Shown in pieces: positions 37,773 through 50,794 of a stretch of 64,000 nucleotides of DNA (position 1 is the first letter of the stretch; each line of letters begins with the position of its first letter). A program made the position numbers and the translations under genes. The notes below the pieces were generated by a model. The model did not search any database, was not told where the DNA came from, and worked only from the letters and a program-made list of their open reading frames with translations. The stretch comes from Cannabis sativa (Eukaryota; Streptophyta; Magnoliopsida; Rosales; Cannabaceae), in NCBI RefSeq assembly GCF_029168945.1, contig NC_083602.1:74854600-74918599 (forward strand), read 5' to 3'.

Positions 37773-40700
37773 CGACTATGCCATAACCAAATGCTGCTCG
37801 ATCATGGAAATGACGACATCAACAGTTGTCTTGATTGTATTCTCCTGCAGCTTAACCCGAAATTCAGCTCCATCACCAGCTTTAAACACTGGAAAAGAAG
37901 CCTTTGAAACTCTATTTGGGCTGACTTCCATTGCACAAGACAACTCATAGATGAGATAAGAACACCATCCACCGTTGCATACTTTTGGTTCTAAACCAAC
38001 TTATTTCGAGCCTTCCATAACTCCCAGCACAACATAACAGCCTCCCCACACTTGTCCTTACTGCGCCTTTGCAAAATTTGATCAAACCAGCTGCAAAAAT
38101 CAATAGCAACAATCGACCTTACCCCAACCAAAAGCCTCTGCCAACATTGAGCAAGGATTGAATAGGAAATAAGCACATGAAAAATAGCTTTCTCACCTTT
38201 TTGACAAACCAGACACATGATTTGAACTGAGACTCTCTTACCAAATTGAGAGCTTTCGGTGGTACTTTCAAATGCCAAAGCTTGCGCCAAAACTCAGAAG
38301 AATCAACTACAATCCAATTTCCTTTCTGAGCTTGTATCCACTTGTATGCACTACACACTGAGTAGAAACCATGATGCTCCTTAGACCAGAAAAAATGATC
38401 ATTAGCTACATCAGACTCAATAGAATTGCCAAAGTATGTTGTTGATCTTGCTCATTAAAAAGATCTTTAGTGATATCTAAATCATATTCCCTCTTATCCG
38501 TACACGTCAATGAGATCACCTTATGGCCCACCAAACATTGGGCATCTGAAGTAACAAAAGGACACACATCACCCAGAAGCCATGGCTGATGCAAAATATC
38601 AACCTTAACAATAGAACCTATTGCCTGAAGAACCCTAGACTTGAGAAGCTCATGCGATTCAAAGACACTCTTCCACACAAAACTTGGATTATTCCTTAGG
38701 GATGCTGAAAGAAAATCACCCCTGGGAAAATAAAGCCCATTCCACCTATAGTTTTATGTCTACTCATTCTTTCTCAACTCATCAATGAATATTGCTACCA
38801 TGAGAAGAAGTTGAATACCACCAAAACTTACTCATAATTCTCTCCAAATCTTTAGACACATCGAATGGGAGCAAAAAAACACTCATGACATATGTAGGCA
38901 ATGATTGAGCAACCATTTTAATCAAAACCTCTTTCCCAGCATAAGAAAGAAGCTTCCCATCCCAATTTTGAACCCTTTTCCAAACCCTATCCTTCAAGAA
39001 GCTCAGAATCATAGACTTAGAATGACCCAAAATATTAGGCAAACCCAGATAAAAATTGTGTTTAGAAGCTTCTGCCATTTGTAGAACATTACAAAGATCC
39101 AATTGACTTGGCCCTGCCACATTGGCACTAAAAAAGACATTTGATTTTGCCAAATTAACTTGCTGAGATGCCTCCTCAAACTTATGAAGCAACTCTAAAA
39201 ATCTTGTAGCATCTTCATGGGAAGCTTTGCAATAGATATAACTATGATCAGCAAAAAAATATATGAGAGATAACAAGAGTTGGCCTGCAAACTTTGATTC
39301 CTCTAATCCACTTCCAAGATTCATAGAATCGAATCAATGAAAAAAGACCCTCGACAGATATTATAAATAAATATGGAGACAATAGATCTCCTTGTCTGAT
39401 ACCACGAGTTGGAAAGATATGCCCCATCTCTCTACCACCGTGTACAATAGTATAAGACACTGAAGTGACACAACTAAGAATCAAATCCATCCATCTCTTT
39501 GTGAATCCCATTTGAAGCAAAATTTCACGAAGATAACCCTATTCCACCCTGTCATATGCCTTACTCATATCCAACTTAAGAGTCATACTACCCTCTCGAC
39601 CTCTTTTTTTTCTTTTCAAGTAGTGCATGACTTTAAAAGAGACCATGTTATTATTAGAAATTTGATGACCCGGAATAAACGCACTTTGAGTATCAGACAC
39701 AATAATATCCAACAACCCTTTCATTCTATTAGCAATCACCTTAGTAATTACTTTGACCAACACATTACACAAAGAGATAGGTTGTAAATCCCCAATCACA
39801 TAAAGGTTCTTCTTCTTGGGAATGAGAACCACACTAGTTTCATTAAGACCCTTCGAGAGAACACCACAATCAAAAAAATCTTGAACCATTCTCACCATAT
39901 CATGACCAACTATCTCCTGATGTTTTTGGAAAAAAGTAGGATTCATACCATCCGGTCCTAGGCTCTTGTCTGGGTGCATTTGGAACAGAGCATGCTTCAC
40001 TTTTTCTTCCAACATAAGCTTGAACAACTCCAAATACTGAGCAGCCGAAACAGTATTCGACACACACTGATCCACCTCCTGCCAGTTAGCATTAGAAGAC
40101 GAAAATAAGCTAGAAAAATAATTTACCACCAATTTCTACATGCTATTGTCCCACTCCACCCAATCACCTTGATCATTTTTCAGCTTATGAGTATGATTGG
40201 TACGATGCTGTGAACTTGCTTTTGCATGAAAAACTTTGCTATTTTGATCACCGGATTGCAGCCACAACTGCTTTGATCGCTGACGCCGATAAATCTCCTT
40301 CTAATCAAGAATAGTAAATAGTTTCTTCTGAATTAATTGGAATTGCTAGCTCAAAATCAAATCATTCTTATTGCGAAGCTTTTTATGTTCAATTTTACAT
40401 ACTTTTATCATTTTCCCAAACTTTGTTGTAATATCCTTCCCCCAAACTCGTAGCTTATAACTACACACCAATAGCTTCTGCTGAATATTCATCAAAGAAC
40501 TTCCTTCCCAACTCTCCTTGACTAGCTGAAAATACATTGGGTCTACCAACCAAGCATTCTCAAATTTAAATCACCTCTCATTTACTGCCAATGAAGATCT
40601 TTTCGGCTCTAACAAAACGGGACTATGATCTGAAGATGAGTCTTCCAAATTATAAAGTCTTGCCATATCTAATAAAGAAAGCCAAGCTAACGTAACTAAA

Positions 40701-41250
40701 GCCCAATCAATACGAATTTCCATAAACTTCGAAGAACCCCTACTACGCTCCCAAGTAAACTGATGGCCAACCGGTTCCATGTCTCTCAACCCCACATCTT
40801 CAAGAGCTTTATTAAACCCATCCACTAGCCACCCAGGATACGGTACCCCGCCTCACTTATCTACCTGATCTACCACATTATTCAAGTCACCAATCACACA
40901 CCAAGGCAAGCTATAATTATGCACCAAAGTCCGAAGTAAATCCCAAGTTTTCTCACGTTGTGCTTTCCAAGCCTCCATACAATCGACCTTTGTAATAACA
41001 TCAATTTGGTTTGGAGAAAAACCAATTAAATTTTTCTAATCTTCCTCACACCAGAATATTGCTACACCCCCACTCCTACCTCTCGGCTCCACCATAAACA
41101 TTCCATCAAACTCTAGCTATCTACAAATTCATTCCATCTTATCTTTCTTGCATGAAGTTTCACAAAGAAAAATAAATACATGCCTCTTATGACGAATGAT
41201 GTCTTTAAGGAAATGAACAATCCATCACTTGCCATTCATGGTAAAAAAAT
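37773..41250 (-). pseudogene. L1-type LINE ORF2, decayed (endonuclease, RT, zf-RVT, RNase H start)
   Basis: Read on the minus strand from about 41250: endonuclease fragments (MVEPRGRSGGVAIFW near 41080; VIGDLNNVVDQ; GLRDMEPVGHQFTWERSRG; SSDHSPVLL near 40640), then RT (40132-39539, LGPDGMNPTFF and LKLDMSKAYDR; 39520-39248, MLQMGFTKRWMDLI and GIRQGDLLSPYLF; 39324-38782), then zf-RVT (38358-37991, CLVCQKGEKAIFHVL). The RNase H-like domain begins near 37870 but is cut at about 37773. The RT catalytic FADD reads FADH (39244-39249), so the second Asp is lost. Many stops and frameshifts; inactive. It resembles the other LINE (13501-24442) only at family level. Confidence 0.88.
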
Positions 41251-43519
41251 ATTAAAATATAGTGGGTTGAATTCAAGTTATTAAAGTCTGAACTTCCATC
41301 TCGGAGCTTCCAAACTCAACCTGGGCGTAGGGCTAGGGTCCCCTCCCAGGTTGACTACTATAACTTGGGTCTACTAAACTCCGTGACATTATTCTTCTTG
41401 CCAAATGTCAACATTGATTTCCGTGTCACTAGAAAAAGTTCTTGGGCTAACATTTGCCCCCTAAGTAGACTTTACACTTGTGTGGAGTTGACTTGATGAC
41501 GTGAACTAAGCCCGTTTCCCTTGAAACTACTAGATTTGCATCAATTTTGACAATCTTAGGTAATTGTTTCTTCTTTTCAAGCATTCCCAATTGAATTAGG
41601 ACTTTGAATTCTCTTGCTTAGTCCTTGGGAACTCTCTTGAAACTTATATTATTTTTTACTTATCTCTTACCTTTTTCTTTGGCAATTTTAAATTTTCTTA
41701 TTTTTTTCGTGGCATTAGGATTAATTGGATTTGAATCCTAATCCTATTATAAATTTCATTCGAAATTAGAGAGAGAAATAAGAAGAGGAAAGACTTTTGA
41801 TCTTTTGCTTATATTTTATCTTTTTCTTTTAAATCTTTAATTTTTCCTTAATCTTAATAGCATTAGGAATTGAAGTTACATTTTAAATTTAAAAAATTCT
41901 ACTCCTATTGTTTAGAAATTTTGAATTTAACTTTAAAATAGAAGGGAAATGATATAATTGTATCTTTTACTTGTCATTTACCTCTTCCTTTAAAGCTTTA
42001 AATTTAAAAGACTACCATTAGCTTTAGGATTAGGAGATTGAGCTCATCTATAAATAAGAGAGTTGTCAATCAAATTTTTCACACTTCTCATTCCTATTCC
42101 ACACGCCCAAGCCTTTTGTTGACCACTTTTAGCCAACGACAGTGAGTCAAATTAAAGCAATTGAGAATAATAAAATAAGGGAATATAAATAATAAGGTTT
42201 CTCTCTTGAGTATTCTCTCTTTGAATATTTTTGTATCCCTGAATAGTGATATGAACCCACTCTTTATAGGGATTAATTATATGAAATTGGTTTCCCTAAA
42301 TCAATGAGAAATAAAATGGGAAACTTGTTTATTTCTATAATTACAATAAAAAAGTAGGAAACTTAAACAAGTTTCCTTTCTTCTTTGAAGATACGAATCA
42401 ATCCCATGAATGTAGGGATTATGCTGTGACTTGCAAGCTTGGAGATATGCGAGATATATTTTTAAAATTGCTAACTCACATCCCCCAGTCAGTGCATGGA
42501 AGCTACCTGCTTAATGGAGCTAGTCAGATGTTTATACATGACCTGTCTAGACATCCCATCTTCTATTTATGACTTCAAGTATCGTAACAGTCTGTACAAC
42601 TCATTTGGAGTAGGATTGCTCGTCCACGTGATAAAATATGCTCCATGTGTCACCCAAATTGATGCCACATCATTGTGCCAAAATTTGGATAATATTCGCC
42701 CCAAGTCTGTGCGGGATCTTCATGGTCGCATATGGACTTACCTGGCCATGAAGCTGATCGAATGGGTGACACGTGTCTTGTTATCACCTTTGATCGAACA
42801 TCTCTTTAATCTCTGGGACACTTAATGCTTGTCTTGAAAGTTGTACGTCGAATTACGCACTCACGGTTATATGGTATAGCATGCATGACGTTTATACTAC
42901 TGTAATGAGTGCTAACATTCCTTTTTAGGGGAAAACCCATCCCTCTCAAATACCTATAAAAGGGGTTTAAAGCTTTTTAGGGACTCTTTTAGCCATTTTA
43001 GCTTTCAAAAAAGCAGAGCAAAGAATTTTTTTCTTTTGTCATTCTTGAATTTTTGAAGAAACCTTGCTGGAAACTCCATTGCTAAAACCCTCTGAGCATG
43101 TTCAAAAACCTTCAAATAGTGAGTAAATTTTCTTTTCCTCATGTTTATGCAATTTCTATTGAATACATACATTATTTTATGAATTTCTTGCTGTAAAGTT
43201 TCTATATTCTTGAACTATTCTTGACTAATCATAGAGTAGAAGACATTAGGGCTTTTAACTTTGACTAACATATGCTTAGGCCTTTTGATTCCCTAATTTT
43301 GCACCACTTTTGGCTTGAAATTGTTCATACACCCATTGATGGGGTTTCTAAAACTTTCTAGATATTCTTCGTGATTTTGAACTTCTGGGTTTGGGAATTC
43401 CATTTTGAAATTTAATTCCTTCTTTTTATCTTGATCGGCCTGGTCGACATATCAAACATGTTTTTCTCCTTTCCCTCCATCCAACTCTCACCCTTTGTCT
43501 CCCATGTTTTGTAGATGAA
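41251..43519 (+). other. Non-coding region with promoter-like LTR remnants
   Basis: No recognisable protein. ACCTATAAAAGGGG at 42952-42965 is a strong TATA context followed by a leader-like stretch to about 43130; a weaker TATA word (CTATAAATAAGAG) lies at about 42049. The region may be the LTR or leader of an old Ty3-type element, but I could not find paired LTRs. Confidence 0.35.
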
Positions 43520-43524
43520 CCCTG

Positions 43525-45392
43525 TGCTGGAATATTTTACCAGGATCTAGATTTACTAACAAGTATGCTGAATTAACATCCTAAACATGAATTCTCTAAA
43601 ACAATGAAAATAAACACATAAGGGTTTAAGAAAACCTTACATTAATTTCAGTGGAATAATATGACTCCTTCCGTTCAAGATCTCTTGCCCTTGGTTCCTT
43701 TCTGTCGCAGAGCATTATCAAGATCTGAACCTGGATCTCTTTCTCTCCATCGGGTTTGGTTACCACCATCTTACTCACTATGATTGAGTACTTGACTTGC
43801 TATGTTTGGGCATGGCACTCATCACTCAAGGTTCGAATGGTGAAGAACAACGAAGGAGGTGAAATCTCTATAGAAAGAACTCTCTCATCTAAGTTTGGTT
43901 GAATAGTCAAGTTGACATTAATTTTTGTCTGAAAGAGATGAGAGTATCATGTTCCTTTTATAGTGTTTCAACTAGGGCTTAGGATTGAATTATATGGATA
44001 AAAAAGAATAAAATATTGGGCAAAAATCCACACTTGGCCGTACACTTAAAGTGGACCAAGTTCTAGTCATAATTTTGCCACTTTATTTCAACCACTTATT
44101 CTTCTTTTCAATAGTACCATATTTTCAAATTTAACCTTATAAAAGCCAAAACTATTTATTTAATAATTATAATTAATTACTAAATAAAATTTTTATTTAT
44201 GTAATTTATTAATTAGACCATACAAAGTCTCTTAATTAACAAATTGACCCCAAAACCTCTTTTCTTCACAATTAAGCCCTTGCTTAGTGAATATTCATAA
44301 ATAAGACAATAGTCTAATTTTAGAATTATAATTGATTAATTAAAATCAATTAACTGAGTCTGCAAGCAGTATTATCTCAACTAGTGAGGGGACCATGGGC
44401 CTATATAACCGAGCTTCCAATAAGCAGATCTAGAATTTACCAAGTAAATTCTCAACTTATTAATTCTGCCTTGCTCCACTATAGATTTGGAGTTGAATAC
44501 ACTCTCAGATATATAGAACGCTCTATATGTACCATGATATAGATACGTTATGATTATCCATTGTTATAATCCTAATAGTCAAGGATCCTCTATAGATGAT
44601 CTACACTGAATAGGGATAAATTTACCGTTCTATCCTTCATTGTATTTTATCCTTAAAACACTTAGCTACCTATAAATGATACTTTAGTAAACTAAAATAA
44701 TTACTAAAATGAGGCCTCAATCATTTATCTCTATTCAGCCAAGCTCGAAGGAGATCATCGTTTTACTTCTAAATACCTATAGAAGATATAGATTCCATAT
44801 CTATGATTAGCGCTCCCACTCAATTGTACTATCATGTTCCCATAATGTACGTATCACCCAGACCAAAAAGTAGGCTTAACTAACAAATCAAAGAACACAA
44901 ATAACACTCTTGAGATCGAACCTAACCATGTCAGGATTCAGATCCATAGACCTAAGATCAACCATTGATATTGACTTAGAAAGATATAACAGTAAGTTTA
45001 GGATATCTTATCTAAGATCAATATCGGTCCCTTCCAATGTATACTCTATACATCCGATACTGGTAAACTTTGCCAATGCCCTGGAAAGGACATAACACTT
45101 ATCCAAGGTGTAAGTATACCTATCGGTGATTATCATGCCAGTCTAAATCCAGTGAACTGACAAATCAGGGAATTAAACTTTTGAACATATAATTATGATT
45201 ATATTCCACTGTGCTGACGACACTATAATCATGAAGAAATACATATGTTCTGGACTTAATAAAATTTATACATTAAACAATCATGAAATAAATCATGTGA
45301 ACCATGCAACATAAAATGCGATTTCTGATCTTTATTAATTAGTAAATCTGATTATATTGAAATAGATTTTATTTAGGGCACAAAACCCAACA
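43525..45392 (-). repeat. Solo Copia LTR
   Basis: 1868 bp, TGCTGGAAT...CCCAACA on the plus strand, same family as the other 1.9-kb LTRs, minus orientation. Flanked by a perfect 5-bp target duplication CCCTG (43520-43524 and 45393-45397) with no internal sequence, the product of LTR-LTR recombination. Confidence 0.92.
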
Positions 45393-45418
45393 CCCTGGTG
45401 AATACTGGGGAGGTGTCT

Positions 45419-45724
45419 TGTAATACCCGCTAACTCCGAAAGGGTATTTTTGTAATTTTATTTAGCTAAGAGTATTTTTTTTATTATTTTACATATTTAT
45501 GGATTTAAATATGTATCAGATTTCTTTTTGTTTTGTGATGATATAATATCTGATTTTTATTGGCATGTGCATAATGCCTAACAAATATATATATTTGGAT
45601 ATTATTAAATGAATATGTGATTTGGTTTGATTTTGGTACATATTATTTTTAGTGGGAATAATAATAATGATTGTGATGATTATTTTTTAGTATAATAATA
45701 GTGTTAAAGGGTATATTTAACACA

Positions 45725-45781
<57 letters not shown>

Positions 45782-45788
45782 GTTGTTG

Positions 45789-45843
<55 letters not shown>

Positions 45844-48280
45844 TGTTATATCGTTGTTGTTGCTGTGTTTTGGTATATGCATATATGCATATATATAATA
45901 TACGATATTATGTATAACTGTCCCGTAACAACCGAGATTTTTGTGGAATGGGAATAGTTCCACTTCAGTTCAAAATGATCTTTTGCTTGGGTTTAAACAC
46001 GATAGAAATTAGGTGTTGAGCTCTATTTTCGTACACTAAAAACAGAGAACGAACGAGAGAGAGAGAGCACGTATACGGCGTATACGATACCGAAATTTTT
46101 TCGTTCTTCAAGCGGACCGCAACCTGGGTGAAAGTGGGAGTTTGGGATCACTTATATACGACCTAAGGAAGCTTTTTAATGTGGTATAAGGGGCGGAGGT
46201 CCTCGTTTCGAGTTTCACCATTGTTGAAGCTTCGAAGGTGCGGCTTGAAACGGACTCGAATTCGAACGTGTTTAAGCTTGTTCTTGGGTCAAGGGAGGTT
46301 ATATATGAGTGTGTGGGACCCTAAGGATTGTTTTTTACGTAAGAAAACGAAGCTTTAATGTCCAAAACGAAGAACCAATATTTTGACTCCATTAAAGACG
46401 GTACACCGCCAACGAAGGAGACGACTCCAATTTTCCTTCTCAGACCTCTTTTCTTGATCGTTTTGAGGTCATGATCACTGTGGAGAGCTTCCCCAATCGA
46501 AAGGACATGTCAAGAGCAATCGGGGACAAAGTTACACTTTACCAGCGATGAAACCGACGAGAACGCCGGCGACCACGTTCTGAGCGTTTCTGAGGTGTTT
46601 TTCTTAGATATTTTTGTATATTTTGATTCTTTATTCTATTCTAAGGTGCTTGGTGAAGTTTCATAATTTTCTGAATTTATTTGAAATTATTGTGAATTAT
46701 TTAGTTTATTTCATAAATTAATTATGAAAAATACTTTGGTTGCTCAGGAAAAATCTAGGTTTATTTTATATGATGGGCTATGATATATAAAATGTTATAA
46801 AATTGGTAGATTAAATTTTCAGGCGATTATGTATTTTTCATGAATTATTAATGTTATTTCTTATTTTAATTATGAAAAATACCTAGGTTGCTTAAAAAAT
46901 TCAACGAAAATTATTTCTGGCTTAGTACAGATTATTAACTGTGTTAGAATAGTTAGATTCGGTTTTTAATCTTTTTTGATATTTTTTATGAATTTACTTA
47001 GTTAATGCTTAAGTTAATTATGAAAAATAGATAAGTGTTGTTAAAATAGTAAAATGTATTTTTGTAATACTATTTACTGTCTATGACATCAAATGGAATA
47101 TGTTTTATTATTTATTAGTTGCTGTAGGTATTTATTATAATTATTGGTGATTAATTAACTATTTATTTGTGTTTTAATTAGAATAAATAGTATTTTAGTA
47201 AAATTTTACGTAAAAAGGTGTTGTATGAATTCATGTTTTACATTAAAAATGTTTATTTGAGTGCATGCAATATGTTTGTATGAATCAAAATAATAAATGC
47301 TTACGTATGGTGTGTCATGCAAGTGACATGGACTTATGTGTTACGTATTTTTACGTAAGTTTCTGTATGAGTTTAGAGATTCATACTTGAATGTATTTGA
47401 GTGTATTGTTGTGTTAATGAATGTTTAGGATCTTGTTCTCAACAAGAAAATTCGTTGAGGTGCTCGAGGTAGCAAGTGCGGTCTTAGCAACTGAGGTAAG
47501 AAGAGTGGACATCTGTGCACAGGGTGTATGTTATGCATACAACTTGGGTTGGTTTGCTATTTAATTTGATTGTGTTGTGATTTCTTTACATTTTGTGAGC
47601 ATCGTTAGCATGAGAATAGTATTAGGGTCTTGCTGCTTGTGTGAGCATAACACTTGCAGGTTATAACTTTATCATGGGTGAGTGCAACTTATGGTAATTA
47701 ATTGCCCGGTTGGATGCCAAGTGTGAGAATAACACAAGGCAGGATAGGTTACCTCATGTCTGATCAACATGAGTGCATAGCTGATTATCGTATGTGAGTA
47801 TAATGTGCGGTATGAGACTTGATTTATGCATGTGAGAACAACATGCGTTGTGGATATATTTAAAAAAAAAAAGTGAATTATTGTTGATTAATATTAAAGA
47901 GTAACTTATGTCAAGTAACTAGTTAGGAGGGTTATGTCCTGCATAGTCCTTCTTACTGGGCGTTAGCTCACGGGTACTCTATGTAAAGGTAAGTGTAAGG
48001 CTAAGCAGTGAGATTGAAGAGCTCGAGGCGTGGACTGCATGTTAGGGGGCTGGCCCAGTATTTTGCTTTTAATGATTTTAAATGCTAAACATTGTGGATT
48101 CGTTATTTTGGTTTAACTAGTTCTTATTTAAGTTTACAGTACTAAAAATATTTTGTTTTAAACAATGAGATCTCATGCTTAGATATTTTTCAATAGAGAA
48201 GTATTTATTTTGTCTTTATCTTATTAAATTGTTTTATACGGACTATCCTATGTGACATCTCGGGAAATCGGGGTGTTACA
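45419..48280 (+). repeat. 5' LTR of the chromovirus
   Basis: 2862 bp. Holds an interrupted (ATT)n microsatellite at about 45728-45842 and a short (GA)n run near 46045-46059. Followed directly by the primer site. Confidence 0.92.
45728..45842. repeat. (ATT)n microsatellite
   Basis: Two ATT blocks separated by four TTG units. The opposite LTR has a different array at 59158-59248. Confidence 0.95.
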
Positions 48281-48282
48281 AT

Positions 48283-48296
48283 ATAGTATCAGAGCA
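48283..48296 (+). other. Primer binding site of the chromovirus
   Basis: ATAGTATCAGAGCA just after the LTR matches the initiator-Met tRNA site TGGTATCAGAGC except at its second base. Confidence 0.8.
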
Positions 48297-48507
48297 ATAC
48301 GGTCCTAAAGAATGTGGTTAGCCCTAACATGTAAAGTTGACCGCCATGAGACGAGCTCGACTCACTGTACTGTAAGTGGTTATTACTTATAATTAAGTTG
48401 CCTTTAATTTTCTGCACGCGGGAGTGTAATATTCTTTTTATGTAAAATTGATGATCAAAATGACCCCTCTTGATGTGTTTTGGTTTGTGTGGTTCAGGAG
48501 TTAAGAA

Positions 48508-50750
48508 ATGACTCCTAGAAGGTCAGTCAGATTGGGTTGAGGTCGAGGTCGAGGTCGAGGCCAAGGCCAAGGCCGAGATAGAGGCCGAGATGATGGAGGG
48601 ATCAATGAACCACCTCAAGACCACAGGGATGGGAAGAGCGCCTTTCCGAACTGGAAGGAATCATTTATAGGCAGGATGAAGAACTTCGTCAGCTGAGACG
48701 TCAACCAGAGCCGCCAGTCCAAATAAGGTAGGATGCAGAAAATAGAGACCCACCAGCTGCAGTGGCATATCCTGCTACAGAGGCTAGACATGAGATGTTA
48801 GCAGAGAGATTTTGAAAACAACACCCACCTGAGTTTGAGGGAGGCATAGACCCGGTAGTGGCTGAAGAGTGGATGAGTCGCATAGAAAGCATTTTGTAGA
48901 TGCTAAGGGTCGATGGGAATGACCGAGTGAAGTGTGCATCATACATGCTGAGGAAAGATGCTCGTATCTGGTGGGAGGTGGTGGAACAAACAAAGGATGT
49001 ATATACTATGAACTGGGATGATTTCAAAAGGGTCTTTAATGAGAAGTATTATAACTCAGCAGTTCTAGCAGCAAAGGTCGATGAATTTACTGGATTAGTC
49101 CAAGGGAGCTTTATTGTGACTGAGTATGCACAAAAATTTGATAGATTGGCGAAATTCGCTCTAGATTTGGTACCTACTGATAGAGTGCGAGCACATCGAT
49201 TTGTGGAAGGCCTGAAACCAATGGTTGCTTGAGATGTGGAAATTGGGTCAAGAGGTCAATTCAGTTATGCTCAAATTGTTGAAATGGCTCTTACGGCTGA
49301 GCGGAGTGAAAACAAAATTTGGAAGGAAAATGTTGCCATGAGAGAATCTAAGAAAGGTGGAGCCAATTCTAATGACCACAAGAAACGGGGACAGGACCAG
49401 TCTGGGCAGCCAAGTCAAGACAAGAGGTACAAAACTGATAATGACCAACGATTTAATGGCAGTAGTGGGCGAAACATTCTAGAATGCCCTAAATGTACCA
49501 AACGTCATCTCGGCGAGTGTCGCGCAAAAGCATGCTACAAATGTGGAAAGGAAAGACATATCAAACGCAATTGCCCACTGTGGGGACAGACTGGGAACAA
49601 AGCAGAACCCAAGAAAGATAACAAGTATGTCCCAGCCAGAGTTTTTGCCATCACTCAAGCAGAAGTTGAGGCCAGTTCTTCGGTTGTATCAAGTCAGATT
49701 CCTATGGCCAACACCACTTGTAAAGTTTTGTTTGATTCTGGTGCAACTCATTCTTTTATTGCTAGCATAATTGTTAATCATATAAATGCACTAAGTGAAT
49801 CATTTACTGTGGGGTTTGGGACCATGTTACCATCTGGGGAGGTTGTAATCTCTAGAAATTGGCTTAGGGGTATACCTGTTAGAATAGATGGTAGGGAATT
49901 ATTTGTAGACCTGATTGTATTAGATTTATTTGATTTTGATGTAATTTTGGGCATGCATTTTCTTATCAAATATGGAGCATCAATTGACTACAAACAAAAG
50001 AAAGTTACTTTCACACCAGAAGATGGAGAGACATTCAAGTTTAGGGGGGTAGGAAAGAAACCCCACACCCCTATTATTTTGGCAATGAAGGCTGGGCAAC
50101 TATTGCAGCGTGGGTGCTTAGGATATCTAGTTAATGTGGTTGATGACACCAAGAAAATTGAAAGAAAGTCGAAGGAAACACGGCTAGTCGCTGAGTTTCT
50201 TGATGTATTCCCGGAGGAGTTACTCGGGTTACCACCACACAGAGAAATCGAGTTTGTTATAGAATTAGTGCCCGAGACAGCACCAGTTTCCCGCGCACCA
50301 TATAGGATGGCACCATCTGAATTGAAAGAACTCAAAATACAGTTGGAAGAATTGTTTAAGTTAGGGTTTATCAGACCTAGCTACTCTCCGTGGGGCGCAC
50401 CAGTTCTATTTGTTAAAAAGAAAGACGATACTATGAGAATGTGCATAGACTACCGAGAACTGAACACGGTGACTATTAAGAATCGGTAGCCATTACCAAG
50501 GATTGATGACTTGTTTGACCAGCTTCAAGGGAAAAAGGTGTTTTCTAAGATTGATCTTCGTTCAGGATATCATCAGCTAAGAATCAAAAATGAAGACATA
50601 CCGAAGACAGCCTTCAGAACGAGATACAGGCATTATGAGTTCATGGTGATGTCATTTGGACTTACAAATGCCCCAGCAGCTTTTATGGACCTCATGAACC
50701 GAGTCTTCAAGGAATATCTCGATCAGTTTATCATTGTATTCATAGATGAT
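48508..50750 (+). pseudogene. Chromovirus gag-protease-RT, broken
   Basis: The ATG at 48508 opens MTPRRSVRLG then a TGA; an RG-rich stretch follows in shifting frames. From about 48830 the capsid is readable (PPEFEGGIDPVVAEEW; IWWEVVEQ), with stops at 48897 (TAG) and 49230 (TGA). The frame 49236-50489 holds a double zinc motif ([26 protein letters not shown]), the aspartic protease site [10 protein letters not shown] (Asp at 49734) and the RT start ([23 protein letters not shown]). A TAG at 50487 replaces the Tyr of the usual NRYPLPRID motif. RT continues with [13 protein letters not shown] to VFIDD at 50750, where the Copia copy cuts in. The thumb of RT and RNase H are missing. Confidence 0.9.
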
Positions 50751-50794
50751 AGAGGTGAAATTCGGTCGGTTACGGTCGGTTTTTACCTGCTGCC
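50751..50794. other. Filler sequence at the chromovirus/Copia junction
   Basis: 44 bp belonging neither to RT nor to the Copia internal region. Contains a doubled word TCGGTCGGTTACGGTCGG. It may be a MITE scrap or DNA captured during end joining. Confidence 0.55.

Noticed and set aside
42496..42825. 109-codon plus-strand frame with mixed composition
   Set aside because: No motif recognised and no splice context; it lies in LTR-like non-coding DNA upstream of a TATA box. Not excluded outright, but unsupported.
45649..45963. Poly-Ile frames on both strands, also at 59071-59361
   Set aside because: Translations of ATT microsatellites.
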